A stretch of DNA of 29,593 nucleotides from JANMDR01 sp031376425. Its GTDB lineage: Bacteria > Pseudomonadota > Gammaproteobacteria > Burkholderiales > Usitatibacteraceae. The notes under the pieces are model-generated. The model was given only the letters and a program-made list of their open reading frames with translations, had not been told where the DNA came from and ran no database searches. Made by a program: the position numbers and the translations under genes. Within the stretch, counting starts at the first letter, position 1. The number at the start of each line of letters is the position of its first letter. The DNA lies in contig JANMDR010000255.1 of the NCBI GenBank assembly GCA_031376425.1, positions 1 through 29,593 of the forward strand, read 5' to 3'. This document shows, piece by piece, positions 1 through 7,234 of the stretch.

Positions 1-416
1 TTGGTGCCCAGCCAGCGGCACACATTGGCGAGGCTAATTACATAATTGCCATGATTTTTAAAGCAATCGGGCAGCATCCAGTTTGGCACTTGACGTGCGG
101 ATTTTTCTGATAAAAATAGAAAGCGGTCCTCGGAAACCGGCTGATTTAGCGGCGCACCTAGGGTTTTCCAGTCTGAAAACAACTCATTTATGGCGCGAGG
201 ATCCATCACCGCGCCGGATAAAATATGTGCCCCCACTTCTGAACCTTTTTCAAGCACGCATACGGAAACTTCTTTGCCAGTTTCTACTGCTTTTTGCTTT
301 AAGCGAATTGCCGCCGCCAAACCTGCGGGTCCAGCGCCTACAATGACAACATCGTATTCCATAAACTCACGTTCAGGGAGGGATTGTGGAGCAGCATGTT
401 TGGCAACTTCGGTCAT
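1..416 (-). CDS. Electron-transfer flavoprotein-ubiquinone oxidoreductase, N-terminal part (cut by window edge)
   Basis: This is the first ~138 codons of an ETF-ubiquinone oxidoreductase, which passes electrons from reduced electron-transfer flavoprotein to the quinone pool during fatty-acid and amino-acid oxidation at the inner membrane. Translating the minus strand from the ATG at 416 gives a short leader, then the FAD-binding dinucleotide fold VVIVGAGPAGLAAAIRLK (about residues 22-39), then EKGSEVGAHILSGAVMDPRA. That GAHxLSGAxxDPRA stretch is typical of ETF-QO and not of generic FAD oxidoreductases. The frame stays open to base 1, so the iron-sulfur cluster and quinone-binding parts lie outside the window. 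A second ATG at the VVIVGAG side (about 362) is an alternative start, but the upstream residues are in frame and acceptable. The 5' end overlaps or abuts the divergent glycosylase gene. Confidence 0.88.
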   Translation of the reverse strand, partial: MTEVAKHAAPQSLPEREFMEYDVVIVGAGPAGLAAAIRLKQKAVETGKEVSVCVLEKGSEVGAHILSGAVMDPRAINELFSDWKTLGAPLNQPVSEDRFLFLSEKSARQVPNWMLPDCFKNHGNYVISLANVCRWLGT

Positions 417-980
417 CGTAAATCTCAAAATTTGAATTGGAACTTGATTATAAAACGGAAAGCGCCATATTTAGTACCCGACCTTCTAGAACCTAATCTT
501 AAATTGGTGTTCTGCGGTACTGCACCCTCTACGGCATCCGCTCAGGTTAAAAGTTATTACGCCAAACCGGGTAACCGCTTTTGGCCAACGCTGGCGAAGG
601 TAGGCATTACCCCCACGCGATACGCGCCGCATGAGTATGCGCAATTGCTGTCGTTACGCATAGGGTTAACCGATTTATGTAAGGCACATTCGGGCACTGA
701 CGCACAACTCCCTGACGATGCCTTTAATGTAGATGAATTTTGGATGAAGATGGGTGAGGTAACACCTAAAATCATCGCATTTACAAGTAAAACAGCCGCT
801 GCAGCAGCGTTGGGCTGCAAAACAGGGACTTTAACGTATGGCTTGGCGGATGGCGGATTTGGTGATGTGAGCTCAAAAATTTATGTGCTCTGCTCACCAT
901 CAGGCTTGGCAACTGCTTATTTTGATTTGGCGGTCTGGGAAGGGTTGGCGGTTTTAATAGCAGCAACAAGCAATCCGTGA
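396..980 (+). CDS. Uracil-DNA glycosylase superfamily protein, Mug/TDG-like with atypical motif 1
   Basis: This is a small uracil-DNA-glycosylase-fold protein expected to excise uracil or other damaged bases from DNA. The backbone matches Mug/TDG: KLVFCGTAPSTASA, then PGNRFWPTL, and near the C-terminus LCSPSGLATAYF, the equivalent of Mug NPSGLSR. Motif 1 is GTAPS (codons 516-530) where Mug and TDG have GINPG, so the catalytic Asn position is Ala. Motif 2 has SPSG instead of NPSG. The substrate class is therefore open: family membership is strong, while uracil activity is inferred. The start is uncertain. The frame opens at a TTG at 384; ATG 396 has GGAG just upstream but overlaps the 5' end of the divergent ETF-QO gene; TTG 444 would avoid the overlap and put the start close to the conserved domain. 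The gene converges on the M28 peptidase, 48 bases away. Confidence 0.8.
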   Translation: MFGNFGHRKSQNLNWNLIIKRKAPYLVPDLLEPNLKLVFCGTAPSTASAQVKSYYAKPGNRFWPTLAKVGITPTRYAPHEYAQLLSLRIGLTDLCKAHSGTDAQLPDDAFNVDEFWMKMGEVTPKIIAFTSKTAAAAALGCKTGTLTYGLADGGFGDVSSKIYVLCSPSGLATAYFDLAVWEGLAVLIAATSNP

Positions 981-1028
981 ACTGTCGTGCACACAGCCCG
1001 ACGATTCAAGACACGGGGCTTATTACGC

Positions 1029-2030
1029 TCAATACTCGACCGCTACTGCGTAAACCCCTTGGACTACCTTCGCCATACGCGTGTAGTCTAATTTATCGTA
1101 AGTATCACCCGCTAAATGATATTGTTTATTTCTTAAAAAAGCGGTGTCGGTTATCATAAGCGCGGGCATATTGTGCGCCCAATAGTTTAAGTGATCGGAG
1201 AAATCAATGCCTGCTAATAAGGGTGGCGCGTTGATGGAGTAGACGTTTAAATCGGTCGCGCCGCGCATGAGCGCTTTTACTTTTCGAGTCGCACCGAAAT
1301 GGCTTAGTTTGCCGACGACGGTGATAAAGTTTCCCACGTCCGAATAGAGCGCTGACATACCGGGTGCAGGGTAGTCTTGGCTGGCTGGACTGTCGCTAAA
1401 GTAGCCAATCATTTCCAGTGAGATCATCAAATCTACTTTGCGATTTTGTGCAACCAACGCGCGTACATGATGGGCGCTGCCCATATCTTCGGTACGAAAA
1501 AATGGTGGTTCTTCTAAGGTGTAGGCAACCAATTCTATCGGCCGGTTTGGGGGATTTTGCTTGAGCAATTTTGCAAGTTCAATTAGGCCAGCTACGCCGC
1601 TGGCATTATCATCTGCCCCCGGAGTGTGGCTGCTGCGCGTTGGAATTGGATCATCATGTCCGTGTGAATCATAGTGTGCGCCAATGACGATTAGGCCATC
1701 GCTGTTAGGTGCTTGGTTGAAACCAAAGCGGGCAATAATGTTTTGATATTTTTTGCCATCAACCAGTACCTCTTGGTAACTGACGTCATTGCTGGCGGTT
1801 TTAAGTTCAGTGAAAATATAGTCGGCTGCGCGTTGTAGGTTGGAGAAATTATTTGCGCTACGCGGATGGACATTAACCGATAAATATTTTACGTGCGCTT
1901 TTAAATGGTCGGCAGCCACTGTGGGCGGTGTTGTTGCTATATTGAACACTAAGGGTTGCGTAACGATTGCAACCGGAGTGGCGAGCACACTTAGAAATAT
2001 CAATACTGAATTGAGTAGTTTTTTAAGCAC
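1029..2030 (-). CDS. Exported M28-family zinc aminopeptidase
   Basis: This 333-residue protein starts with a basic, then hydrophobic stretch (residues 1-25) that looks like a signal peptide or membrane anchor, so it probably acts in the periplasm or outside the cell. The rest is an M28 co-catalytic zinc peptidase. Visible metal and catalytic residues in family order are H119 in GAHYDSH, D140/D141 in GADDNASG, E173-E174 in TLEEPPF (general base followed by zinc ligand), E206 in SLEMIGYF, and H305 in YHLAGDTYD. The usual fourth ligand is Asp; the Glu here in LEMIGY is a variant I believe occurs in a subfamily. The likely role is removal of N-terminal residues from peptides; the true substrate is not visible. 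It lies downstream of gnd on the same strand but a long hairpin separates them, so co-transcription is doubtful. Confidence 0.87.
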   Translation of the reverse strand: MLKKLLNSVLIFLSVLATPVAIVTQPLVFNIATTPPTVAADHLKAHVKYLSVNVHPRSANNFSNLQRAADYIFTELKTASNDVSYQEVLVDGKKYQNIIARFGFNQAPNSDGLIVIGAHYDSHGHDDPIPTRSSHTPGADDNASGVAGLIELAKLLKQNPPNRPIELVAYTLEEPPFFRTEDMGSAHHVRALVAQNRKVDLMISLEMIGYFSDSPASQDYPAPGMSALYSDVGNFITVVGKLSHFGATRKVKALMRGATDLNVYSINAPPLLAGIDFSDHLNYWAHNMPALMITDTAFLRNKQYHLAGDTYDKLDYTRMAKVVQGVYAVAVEY

Positions 2031-2066
2031 CGCGTTGCAGTCAGTGATTGTGCTGATTCAGGCTAT

Positions 2067-2105
2067 ATGGTTGAGGGTAGCTTATTTTAGGCTATCCTCA
2101 ACCAT
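2067..2105. terminator. Long hairpin between gnd and the M28 peptidase gene
   Basis: Two 15-base arms, ATGGTTGAGGGTAGC at 2067-2081 and GCTATCCTCAACCAT at 2091-2105, pair throughout with one non-Watson-Crick position around a 9-base AT-rich loop. It begins just after the gnd stop codon at 2112 (minus strand), where a terminator or 3'-stabilising hairpin would sit. No T-run follows on either strand, so it is not a textbook intrinsic terminator. It could instead be a copy of a dispersed palindromic repeat. Confidence 0.5.
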
Positions 2106-2111
2106 TAAAAT

Positions 2112-3029
2112 TTACTCATTTACTAATTTGCGCGGCACATCATGGCCACCTGAGCCACTACGTAGCAATACATTTACTTTGGCAGCAAAGTCACCCTGAC
2201 CCTGTGTTTGAAAACGCGATAATAACGCTTGCGTAATCACTGGCACAGGAATGCCTTGTTCGATGGCTTCGATGGTGGCGTAGCGGCCATCGCCAGAATC
2301 GCGCACCACGGGAGCGACGCCATCAAGTGCTGTATTGTCTTTTAATACATTGGCGGTTAGGTCAAGCAAGAACGAGCGCACACCGCTACTGGAGCGCCAG
2401 TTTTCGGCAATCGCGGATAAATCAAAATCAAACTCGCGCTTTGCTGCAAGCAGAGAAAATCCTTCGCTAATGGATTGCATCATGCCGTACTCGATGGCGT
2501 TATGTACCATTTTTACAAAATGTCCAGCACCTGAAGGACCGCAATGTAGTAACTGGTTTGGGTGCGGTGCTAAGGCTTCAAAAACGCGCTTTATGCTGGC
2601 CGCCGTGCTTGCTTCGCCGCCAATCATGACGCAAAAGCCGTTTTCTAGCCCCTGCAAGCCGCCTGAAACGCCAGCATCAATCATATTGATGCCGAGCAGG
2701 CGAAATTGCTCAGCACGCGCTACAGTATCTTTGTAGTGGCTATTGCCACCGTCAATCACAGTATCGCCTGGGGAAAGTTTTAGGCGCAATTCATCAAGTA
2801 CTTGATGGTTAGCGCGACCCACGGGTAACATCACCCAAATAGTGCGCGGTGCAACAACAGCATTGAGCAGCGCATCAAGTGAATAGGCTGGTTCAAAGCC
2901 GCTTTCTGATTTTAATTCCTCCATGCGTGTGGCGTCCATATCGTAGCCCACCACATGCGTATTGGCGCGGCACCACTTACGCGCCAAGCTGCTGCCCATT
3001 TTGCCTAAGCCTACTAATCCAATTTGCAT
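2112..3029 (-). CDS. gnd: 6-phosphogluconate dehydrogenase (decarboxylating), short form
   Basis: The enzyme oxidises and decarboxylates 6-phosphogluconate to ribulose 5-phosphate in the cytosol (oxidative pentose phosphate pathway). At 305 residues it belongs to the short GntZ/YqeC-like group, not the ~470-residue E. coli type, and many members of that group prefer NAD; cofactor choice here is inferred. It begins with the Rossmann motif GLVGLGKMG (residues 4-12). Substrate-binding and catalytic segments follow: VIDGGNSHYKD (91-101), DAGVSGG (118-124), and GAGHFVKMVHNAIEYG, in which K173 and N177 are the expected catalytic and binding residues. ATG 3029 is preceded by an AGAAGG ribosome-binding site. 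The gene is divergent from uvrB, and the 148-base gap between them holds the uvrB SOS box. I see no glucose-6-phosphate dehydrogenase or gluconate gene next to it. Confidence 0.93.
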   Translation of the reverse strand: MQIGLVGLGKMGSSLARKWCRANTHVVGYDMDATRMEELKSESGFEPAYSLDALLNAVVAPRTIWVMLPVGRANHQVLDELRLKLSPGDTVIDGGNSHYKDTVARAEQFRLLGINMIDAGVSGGLQGLENGFCVMIGGEASTAASIKRVFEALAPHPNQLLHCGPSGAGHFVKMVHNAIEYGMMQSISEGFSLLAAKREFDFDLSAIAENWRSSSGVRSFLLDLTANVLKDNTALDGVAPVVRDSGDGRYATIEAIEQGIPVPVITQALLSRFQTQGQGDFAAKVNVLLRSGSGGHDVPRKLVNE

Positions 3030-3137
3030 ATAAACCTTCTCTCGTTTTTATCTTAATGCGAGTATGCCACGGCAAACGTGATGGGGCGCTTTTAAGCAAA
3101 GTTTGTATGCAGATATTCTGTTTTCACGGTCTACACC

Positions 3138-3153
3138 CTGTTAATATATACAG
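3138..3153 (+). promoter_or_regulatory. LexA (SOS) box upstream of uvrB
   Basis: The 16-mer CTGTTAATATATACAG matches the E. coli-type LexA operator CTGT-N8-ACAG exactly, with the usual AT-rich centre. It ends 24 bases before the chosen uvrB ATG. A plausible -10 (TATATA, 3145-3150) lies inside the box, with a weak -35 (TTTTCA, 3121-3126) 18 bases upstream, so bound LexA would block the promoter. DNA-damage induction of uvrB by this mechanism is established in proteobacteria. Confidence 0.88.
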
Positions 3154-3177
3154 TTATTTCATTTGAAAACTTGGCTT

Positions 3178-5244
3178 ATGACTGCCTCTAGTGCACCGCA
3201 TTTAATTACCTACCCCAATAGCCCATTTAAGCTAAATCAGCCCTTTCCTCCTGCGGGCGACCAACCGGTTGCGATTGCAAAACTTATTGAAGGCTTGCGC
3301 GATGGCTTGTCGTTTCAAACTTTGCTTGGTGTAACGGGTTCTGGCAAAACCTTCACGATGGCAAATGTGATTGCGCAAATTGGTAAACCTGCGCTAATTA
3401 TGGCACCGAACAAAACCCTAGCAGCGCAGTTATACGCGGAGATGAAAGAGTTTTTCCCGGAAAACGCGGTGGAATATTTTGTAAGTTATTACGACTACTA
3501 TCAGCCCGAAGCCTATGTGCCTTCGCGCGACGCGTTTATTGAAAAAGACTCATCTATTAATGAGCATATTGAGCAATTACGCTTGTCGGCTACAAAGTCG
3601 CTACTAGAGCGCAACGATGCCATTATTGTGGCCACGGTTTCTTGCATTTATGGCTTGGGAGATCCTACCGATTACTACGATATGCGCATGATGGTGCGTA
3701 CTGGCGACAAAACCGACCCACAAATTATTATGCGGCAGCTCATTGCCATGCAATACAAGCGTGCCGAGCTTGATTTTAGGCGGGGTACGTTTCGCGTACG
3801 CGGCGATAGCTTAGATATTTTTCCTGCGGAAAATGCGGATCTTGCGCTACGCATTGGTTTTTTTGATGATGAGGTAGATTCGCTCACTTTGTTTGACCCA
3901 CTCACCGGCCATCTAGGACAAAAAGTGCCGCGCTTCGCTGTGTTTGCAAAAAGCCACTACGTGAGTACGCGCGGTACCACAGTAAGGGCGATTGAAACTA
4001 TTAAAGAAGAACTGCGTGAACGGATTGATTACTACACGGCTGAGGGCAAATTGCTCGAAGCGCAACGCATTCAACAGCGCACCCAGTTTGATTTAGAAAT
4101 GCTGCAAGAAATTGGTTTTTGCAAAGGGATTGAAAATTATTCTCGGCATTTAAGTAACCGTGCGCCCGGCGAACCACCGCCCACCCTTATTGATTACCTG
4201 CCCAAAGACGCGTTGATGATTATGGATGAAAGCCATGTCACCGTGCCGCAGGTGGGCGGTATGTACAAAGGCGATCGCGCCCGCAAAGAAAATTTGGTAG
4301 GTTACGGCTTCCGCTTGCCATCAGCTATGGATAATCGGCCATTGCGTTTCGATGAATTTGAGCGCTTGATGCGGCAAACTATTTTTGTGTCCGCTACACC
4401 TGCAGATTATGAAGCCAAGCATACTGGTCAGGTAGTAGAGCAAGTGGTACGCCCAACAGGCTTGGTTGATCCGATTATTATCGTGCGCCCGGCCGCCACG
4501 CAGGTAGATGATTTGCTGTCTGAAATTAATAAACGCGTGGCACTGCAAGAGCGGGTATTGGTGACCACATTAACGAAACGTATGGCAGAAGACCTCACTG
4601 ATTATTTATCAGAGCACGGTATTAAAGTGCGTTATTTGCATTCGGATATTGATACCGTAGAACGTGTAGAAATTATTCGTGATCTGCGCTACGGCGTGTT
4701 TGATGTTCTAGTGGGCATTAACTTGCTACGCGAAGGCTTGGATATTCCGGAAGTCTCGCTGGTGGCTATTTTAGATGCTGACAAAGAAGGGTTTTTGCGC
4801 GGCTTCAGATCGCTAATTCAAACCATTGGCCGTGCCGCACGAAATTTAAATGGCACCGCCATTTTGTACGCAGACCGCGAAACGGATTCTATGCGTCTTG
4901 CCATCGGTGAAACCGACCGCCGTCGCGCCAAGCAAACGCAACATAATCTTGATAATAATATCGTGCCAAAATCCGTCAATAAGCGCATTAAAGATATGAT
5001 CGATGGTGCCTACGATATTGATGAAAAACGCACTGAGCGCAAAGCCGCACAAGAGAAGAAAAAATACGATGTGCTCAGTGAAAAACAAATAGAAACGAAT
5101 TTAAAGCGCCTGGAACGTGAGATGCTGGATGCAGCTAAAAATTTAGAATTTGAAAAAGCAGGTAAGCTGCGCGATGAGCTAAAAGCCTTGCGTAATAAAA
5201 TGCTGGTTCTGGGCGGGCCGGAAGCGGCTGGGTTGATGGGATAA
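3178..5244 (+). CDS. uvrB: Excinuclease ABC subunit B
   Basis: UvrB is the damage-verifying helicase-like subunit of nucleotide excision repair. It is loaded by UvrA and then recruits UvrC for incision. From ATG 3178 the protein has 688 residues, close to the family norm. Features in order: Walker A GVTGSGKT (51-58), the damage-probing beta-hairpin region around YYDYYQPEAYVP (104-115), Walker B/DESH at about residue 350, helicase motifs around IGRAARN, and a C-terminal UVR motif (about 640-675) that binds UvrC. An in-frame TTG at 3163 would add five residues. I prefer the ATG because the conserved ITYPNSPFKLNQPFPPAGDQP segment follows within ten residues. Neither start has a strong ribosome-binding site. 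The SOS box just upstream implies DNA-damage induction. The gene is complete, with no missing motif. Confidence 0.97.
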   Translation: MTASSAPHLITYPNSPFKLNQPFPPAGDQPVAIAKLIEGLRDGLSFQTLLGVTGSGKTFTMANVIAQIGKPALIMAPNKTLAAQLYAEMKEFFPENAVEYFVSYYDYYQPEAYVPSRDAFIEKDSSINEHIEQLRLSATKSLLERNDAIIVATVSCIYGLGDPTDYYDMRMMVRTGDKTDPQIIMRQLIAMQYKRAELDFRRGTFRVRGDSLDIFPAENADLALRIGFFDDEVDSLTLFDPLTGHLGQKVPRFAVFAKSHYVSTRGTTVRAIETIKEELRERIDYYTAEGKLLEAQRIQQRTQFDLEMLQEIGFCKGIENYSRHLSNRAPGEPPPTLIDYLPKDALMIMDESHVTVPQVGGMYKGDRARKENLVGYGFRLPSAMDNRPLRFDEFERLMRQTIFVSATPADYEAKHTGQVVEQVVRPTGLVDPIIIVRPAATQVDDLLSEINKRVALQERVLVTTLTKRMAEDLTDYLSEHGIKVRYLHSDIDTVERVEIIRDLRYGVFDVLVGINLLREGLDIPEVSLVAILDADKEGFLRGFRSLIQTIGRAARNLNGTAILYADRETDSMRLAIGETDRRRAKQTQHNLDNNIVPKSVNKRIKDMIDGAYDIDEKRTERKAAQEKKKYDVLSEKQIETNLKRLEREMLDAAKNLEFEKAGKLRDELKALRNKMLVLGGPEAAGLMG

Positions 5245-5343
5245 AGAAAGCGCTATTTAAAATTCGCCATCTCCTTTGGGTGCGAATTGAGGTTTGGAAT
5301 TGCGGGTAGTAGCAGTAACTAAAAAGTAAAATAAAGGAACGCT

Positions 5344-6000
5344 ATGCTTGAACTCGTTGTATACGTGAAAATTTTTGTCGCCATGACCGTCATTGTTAAC
5401 CCATTGGGCATCATGCCAGTATTTGTGGCAATGACAGCCAATCAGTCGATAGAGGAACGCAAGTGTATTGCCCGTATTGCTGCGTTTACGGTGGCTGTCG
5501 TCCTGATAATTTCAGCCGTATTTGGTGAAAGTATTCTTGAACTCTTTGGTATCAGTATCGCGAGTTTTAAGGTTGGTGGTTCGGTGTTGGTGATGCTCAG
5601 CGCACTCTCCATGATGCAGGCCATGCCCACGCGTGAAAAACAAACACCGGAAGAAGCCGAAGAAGCAGTCGATAAAGCTAGCATTGCCGTAGTGCCACTT
5701 GGCGTGCCGCTTTTGGCCGGACCGGGTGCGATGTCCACTATCATTATCTATGTGAGTCAGAAAAAAGCGATTTTGCATTTAACCAGTGTGTTGCTGGTGG
5801 CAATCGCAGTGTCGATCACGGTATGGTTAGCGCTCCGTATAGCGACGCAAGTGGGTAGATATATGAGCCATACCACGATCAATATTGCAACACGTATCAT
5901 GGGCTTGTTGTTAGCGGCACTGGCAGTAGAAATTTTTTCTGGTGGCATAGTTGAGCTATTGCCCGGTTTAGGTAGACCAGATGTTTTTAAGTATAAGTAG
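5344..6000 (+). CDS. MarC-family integral membrane protein
   Basis: This 218-residue protein is almost entirely hydrophobic, with about six membrane-spanning segments. It has the MarC/YchE/YhgN hallmarks NPLGIMPVFVAMT near residue 19 and PLGVPLLAGPGAMST in the middle (about 122-137), two related NPLG/GPGA loops of an inverted-repeat membrane fold. The biochemical function of the family is not established; an early link of MarC to antibiotic resistance was not upheld, so I assign no substrate. AAGGAA lies 5-10 bases before ATG 5344 as ribosome-binding site. The gene follows uvrB by 99 bases. A weak inverted repeat (AATTCGC / GCGAATT, 5261-5288) lies between them but lacks a T-run, so partial read-through from the SOS promoter is possible. 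Confidence 0.9.
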   Translation: MLELVVYVKIFVAMTVIVNPLGIMPVFVAMTANQSIEERKCIARIAAFTVAVVLIISAVFGESILELFGISIASFKVGGSVLVMLSALSMMQAMPTREKQTPEEAEEAVDKASIAVVPLGVPLLAGPGAMSTIIIYVSQKKAILHLTSVLLVAIAVSITVWLALRIATQVGRYMSHTTINIATRIMGLLLAALAVEIFSGGIVELLPGLGRPDVFKYK

Positions 6001-6075
6001 TATAAGTAATTGGCTGTAAATGCCCAATTTAATCGTATCTACACGTATTGAGTCAAAATTAATTTTAGGGATTAC

Positions 6076-6495
6076 ATGAAATATCTACACACAATGGTGC
6101 GCGTAAGTAATCTGGACGCCTCGCTTGATTTTTACTGCAATAAACTTGGTCTAGTAGAAACTCGTCGGCAAGAAAATGCGGCTGGCCGTTACACTTTGGT
6201 GTTTGTAGCAGCGCCAGGTGACGAAACCAATGCGATTGAACTGACCTATAATTGGGATGCTGAGGTTTATACTGGTGGCCGCAATTTTGGTCATGTGGCC
6301 TACGGCACTGAGGATATTTATGCCCTTTGCGCACGCCTTCAAGCTGGTGGTGTGCTCATTAGCCGCCCGCCGCGTGATGGGCGTATGGCCTTTGTGGTTT
6401 CGCCCGACGGTATTTCCATTGAGCTATTGCAAATTGGGGGGGCGTTAGCGCCAGCAGAACCTTGGGTATCAATGCCGAACACGGGTAAGTGGTAG
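6076..6495 (+). CDS. gloA: Glyoxalase I (lactoylglutathione lyase), VOC family
   Basis: Glyoxalase I converts the glutathione hemithioacetal of methylglyoxal to S-lactoylglutathione in the cytosol. The 139-residue protein has two VOC beta-alpha-beta modules and all four expected metal ligands at bacterial GloA spacing: H5 (KYLHTMVRV), E55 (AIELTYNW), H73 (FGHVAYGTED) and E116 (ISIELLQ). Early motifs SLDFYCNKLGL and the middle ELTYNW are typical of GloA and not of dioxygenase-type VOC proteins. The C-terminus diverges from E. coli GloA after residue 120 (GGALAPAEPWVSMPNTGKW). The gene follows the MarC gene by 75 bases on the same strand and ends in a clear hairpin. No glyoxalase II gene is visible nearby. 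Confidence 0.85.
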   Translation: MKYLHTMVRVSNLDASLDFYCNKLGLVETRRQENAAGRYTLVFVAAPGDETNAIELTYNWDAEVYTGGRNFGHVAYGTEDIYALCARLQAGGVLISRPPRDGRMAFVVSPDGISIELLQIGGALAPAEPWVSMPNTGKW

Positions 6496-6512
6496 TTTCT
6501 AATACCTAAAAC

Positions 6513-6550
6513 ATGGCTGGAGCAGCCGGTTCACAGGTTTCTCCAGCCAT
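6513..6550. terminator. Bidirectional intrinsic terminator between gloA and the YbhB-family gene
   Basis: Ten-base perfect arms ATGGCTGGAG (6513-6522) and CTCCAGCCAT (6541-6550) flank an 18-base loop. On the plus strand the stem is followed by TTTTATT; on the minus strand it is followed by GTTTTAGG. It sits in the 69-base gap between two convergent genes, so it can serve both. Confidence 0.75.
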
Positions 6551-6564
6551 TTTATTGGTACAGG

Positions 6565-7137
6565 TTATTTGCGGCCAAATTTAACCGTCAATGTTGCTTT
6601 CGCTAGACTATTAGCGTTCACCATAAAGCCCGCTAAAGCGGCAGTAGAGCCCGCAGGAATATCGAGCTTTTCTGTTCGCAATGCGTGCAAAGAAAAAATA
6701 TAGCGATGCGGCTTGTCACCTTGCGGAGGGCAGGGGCCACCGTAACCGGCTGAGCCAAAATCAGTGATGCCTTGCGCACTGCCTTTAGGCATAGCGCTGC
6801 CGTCACTCTTACCGGCACCCTGCGCGAGTGCTACTGTTGTGGCCGGAATGTTGTATGCCACCCAATGCCACCAACCCGAGCCGCCAGTTGGCGCATCGGG
6901 GTCATGGACTAGCAGTGCAAAGCTCTTAGTATCTTTGGGTGCTCCACTCCAAGCTAATGCTGGTGAGAGATTTTCACCGTCGCAGCCAAAGCCCTTAAAC
7001 ACAAATTTATTAGCAACAGGTTTGCTTGGAGAAATGTCTGCGCTACTGAGTTTGAAAGCGTAAGCCGAGGTGCTTGCACTAAGAACCGCAGCGGTGATGA
7101 GGAGTGGGTATAGTTTCATATAGGTCATATATGCCAT
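6565..7137 (-). CDS. Secreted YbhB/YbcL family (PEBP/Raf-kinase-inhibitor-like) protein
   Basis: This is a bacterial phosphatidylethanolamine-binding-protein homologue whose cellular role is unknown. The 190-residue chain has an N-terminal signal peptide (hydrophobic stretch about 10-20, probable cleavage after AYA at 27), so the protein should be periplasmic. The PEBP anion-binding site is clear: LLVHDPDAP (residues 75-83), GWWHWVAYNIP (88-98) and a GDKPHRYIFSLHAL segment near 140-150. ATG 7137 has AAGG five to six bases upstream. An internal Met at 7119 would give a more conventional signal peptide, so the start is slightly uncertain. It converges with gloA, sharing a bidirectional terminator, and lies 97 bases downstream of the N-acyl-amino-acid operon on the same strand. 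Its own signal peptide and different family suggest it is not part of that system. Confidence 0.88.
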   Translation of the reverse strand: MAYMTYMKLYPLLITAAVLSASTSAYAFKLSSADISPSKPVANKFVFKGFGCDGENLSPALAWSGAPKDTKSFALLVHDPDAPTGGSGWWHWVAYNIPATTVALAQGAGKSDGSAMPKGSAQGITDFGSAGYGGPCPPQGDKPHRYIFSLHALRTEKLDIPAGSTAALAGFMVNANSLAKATLTVKFGRK

Positions 7138-7234
7138 ATGGCACCTTCGCGAAAATAGCAGGGTTGAGTAGTTCGTAATGATAGCAAAAAGACTGGGAAC
7201 CCGCTGTGTTTCAGTAGCGAGTAGAAATTTGCGT

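Noticed and set aside
2335..2736. 133-residue plus-strand frame opposite gnd
   Set aside because: It has no recognisable domain and lies entirely within conserved gnd coding sequence; a shadow frame.
5261..5288. Inverted repeat AATTCGC/GCGAATT after uvrB as a terminator
   Set aside because: Only 7 base pairs with a 14-base loop and no T-run; too weak to call.
7184..7213. Terminator after the last gene of the deacylase/importer operon
   Set aside because: A T-run (CTTTTT on the minus strand) is present but only a 4-base outer stem precedes it; not convincing.
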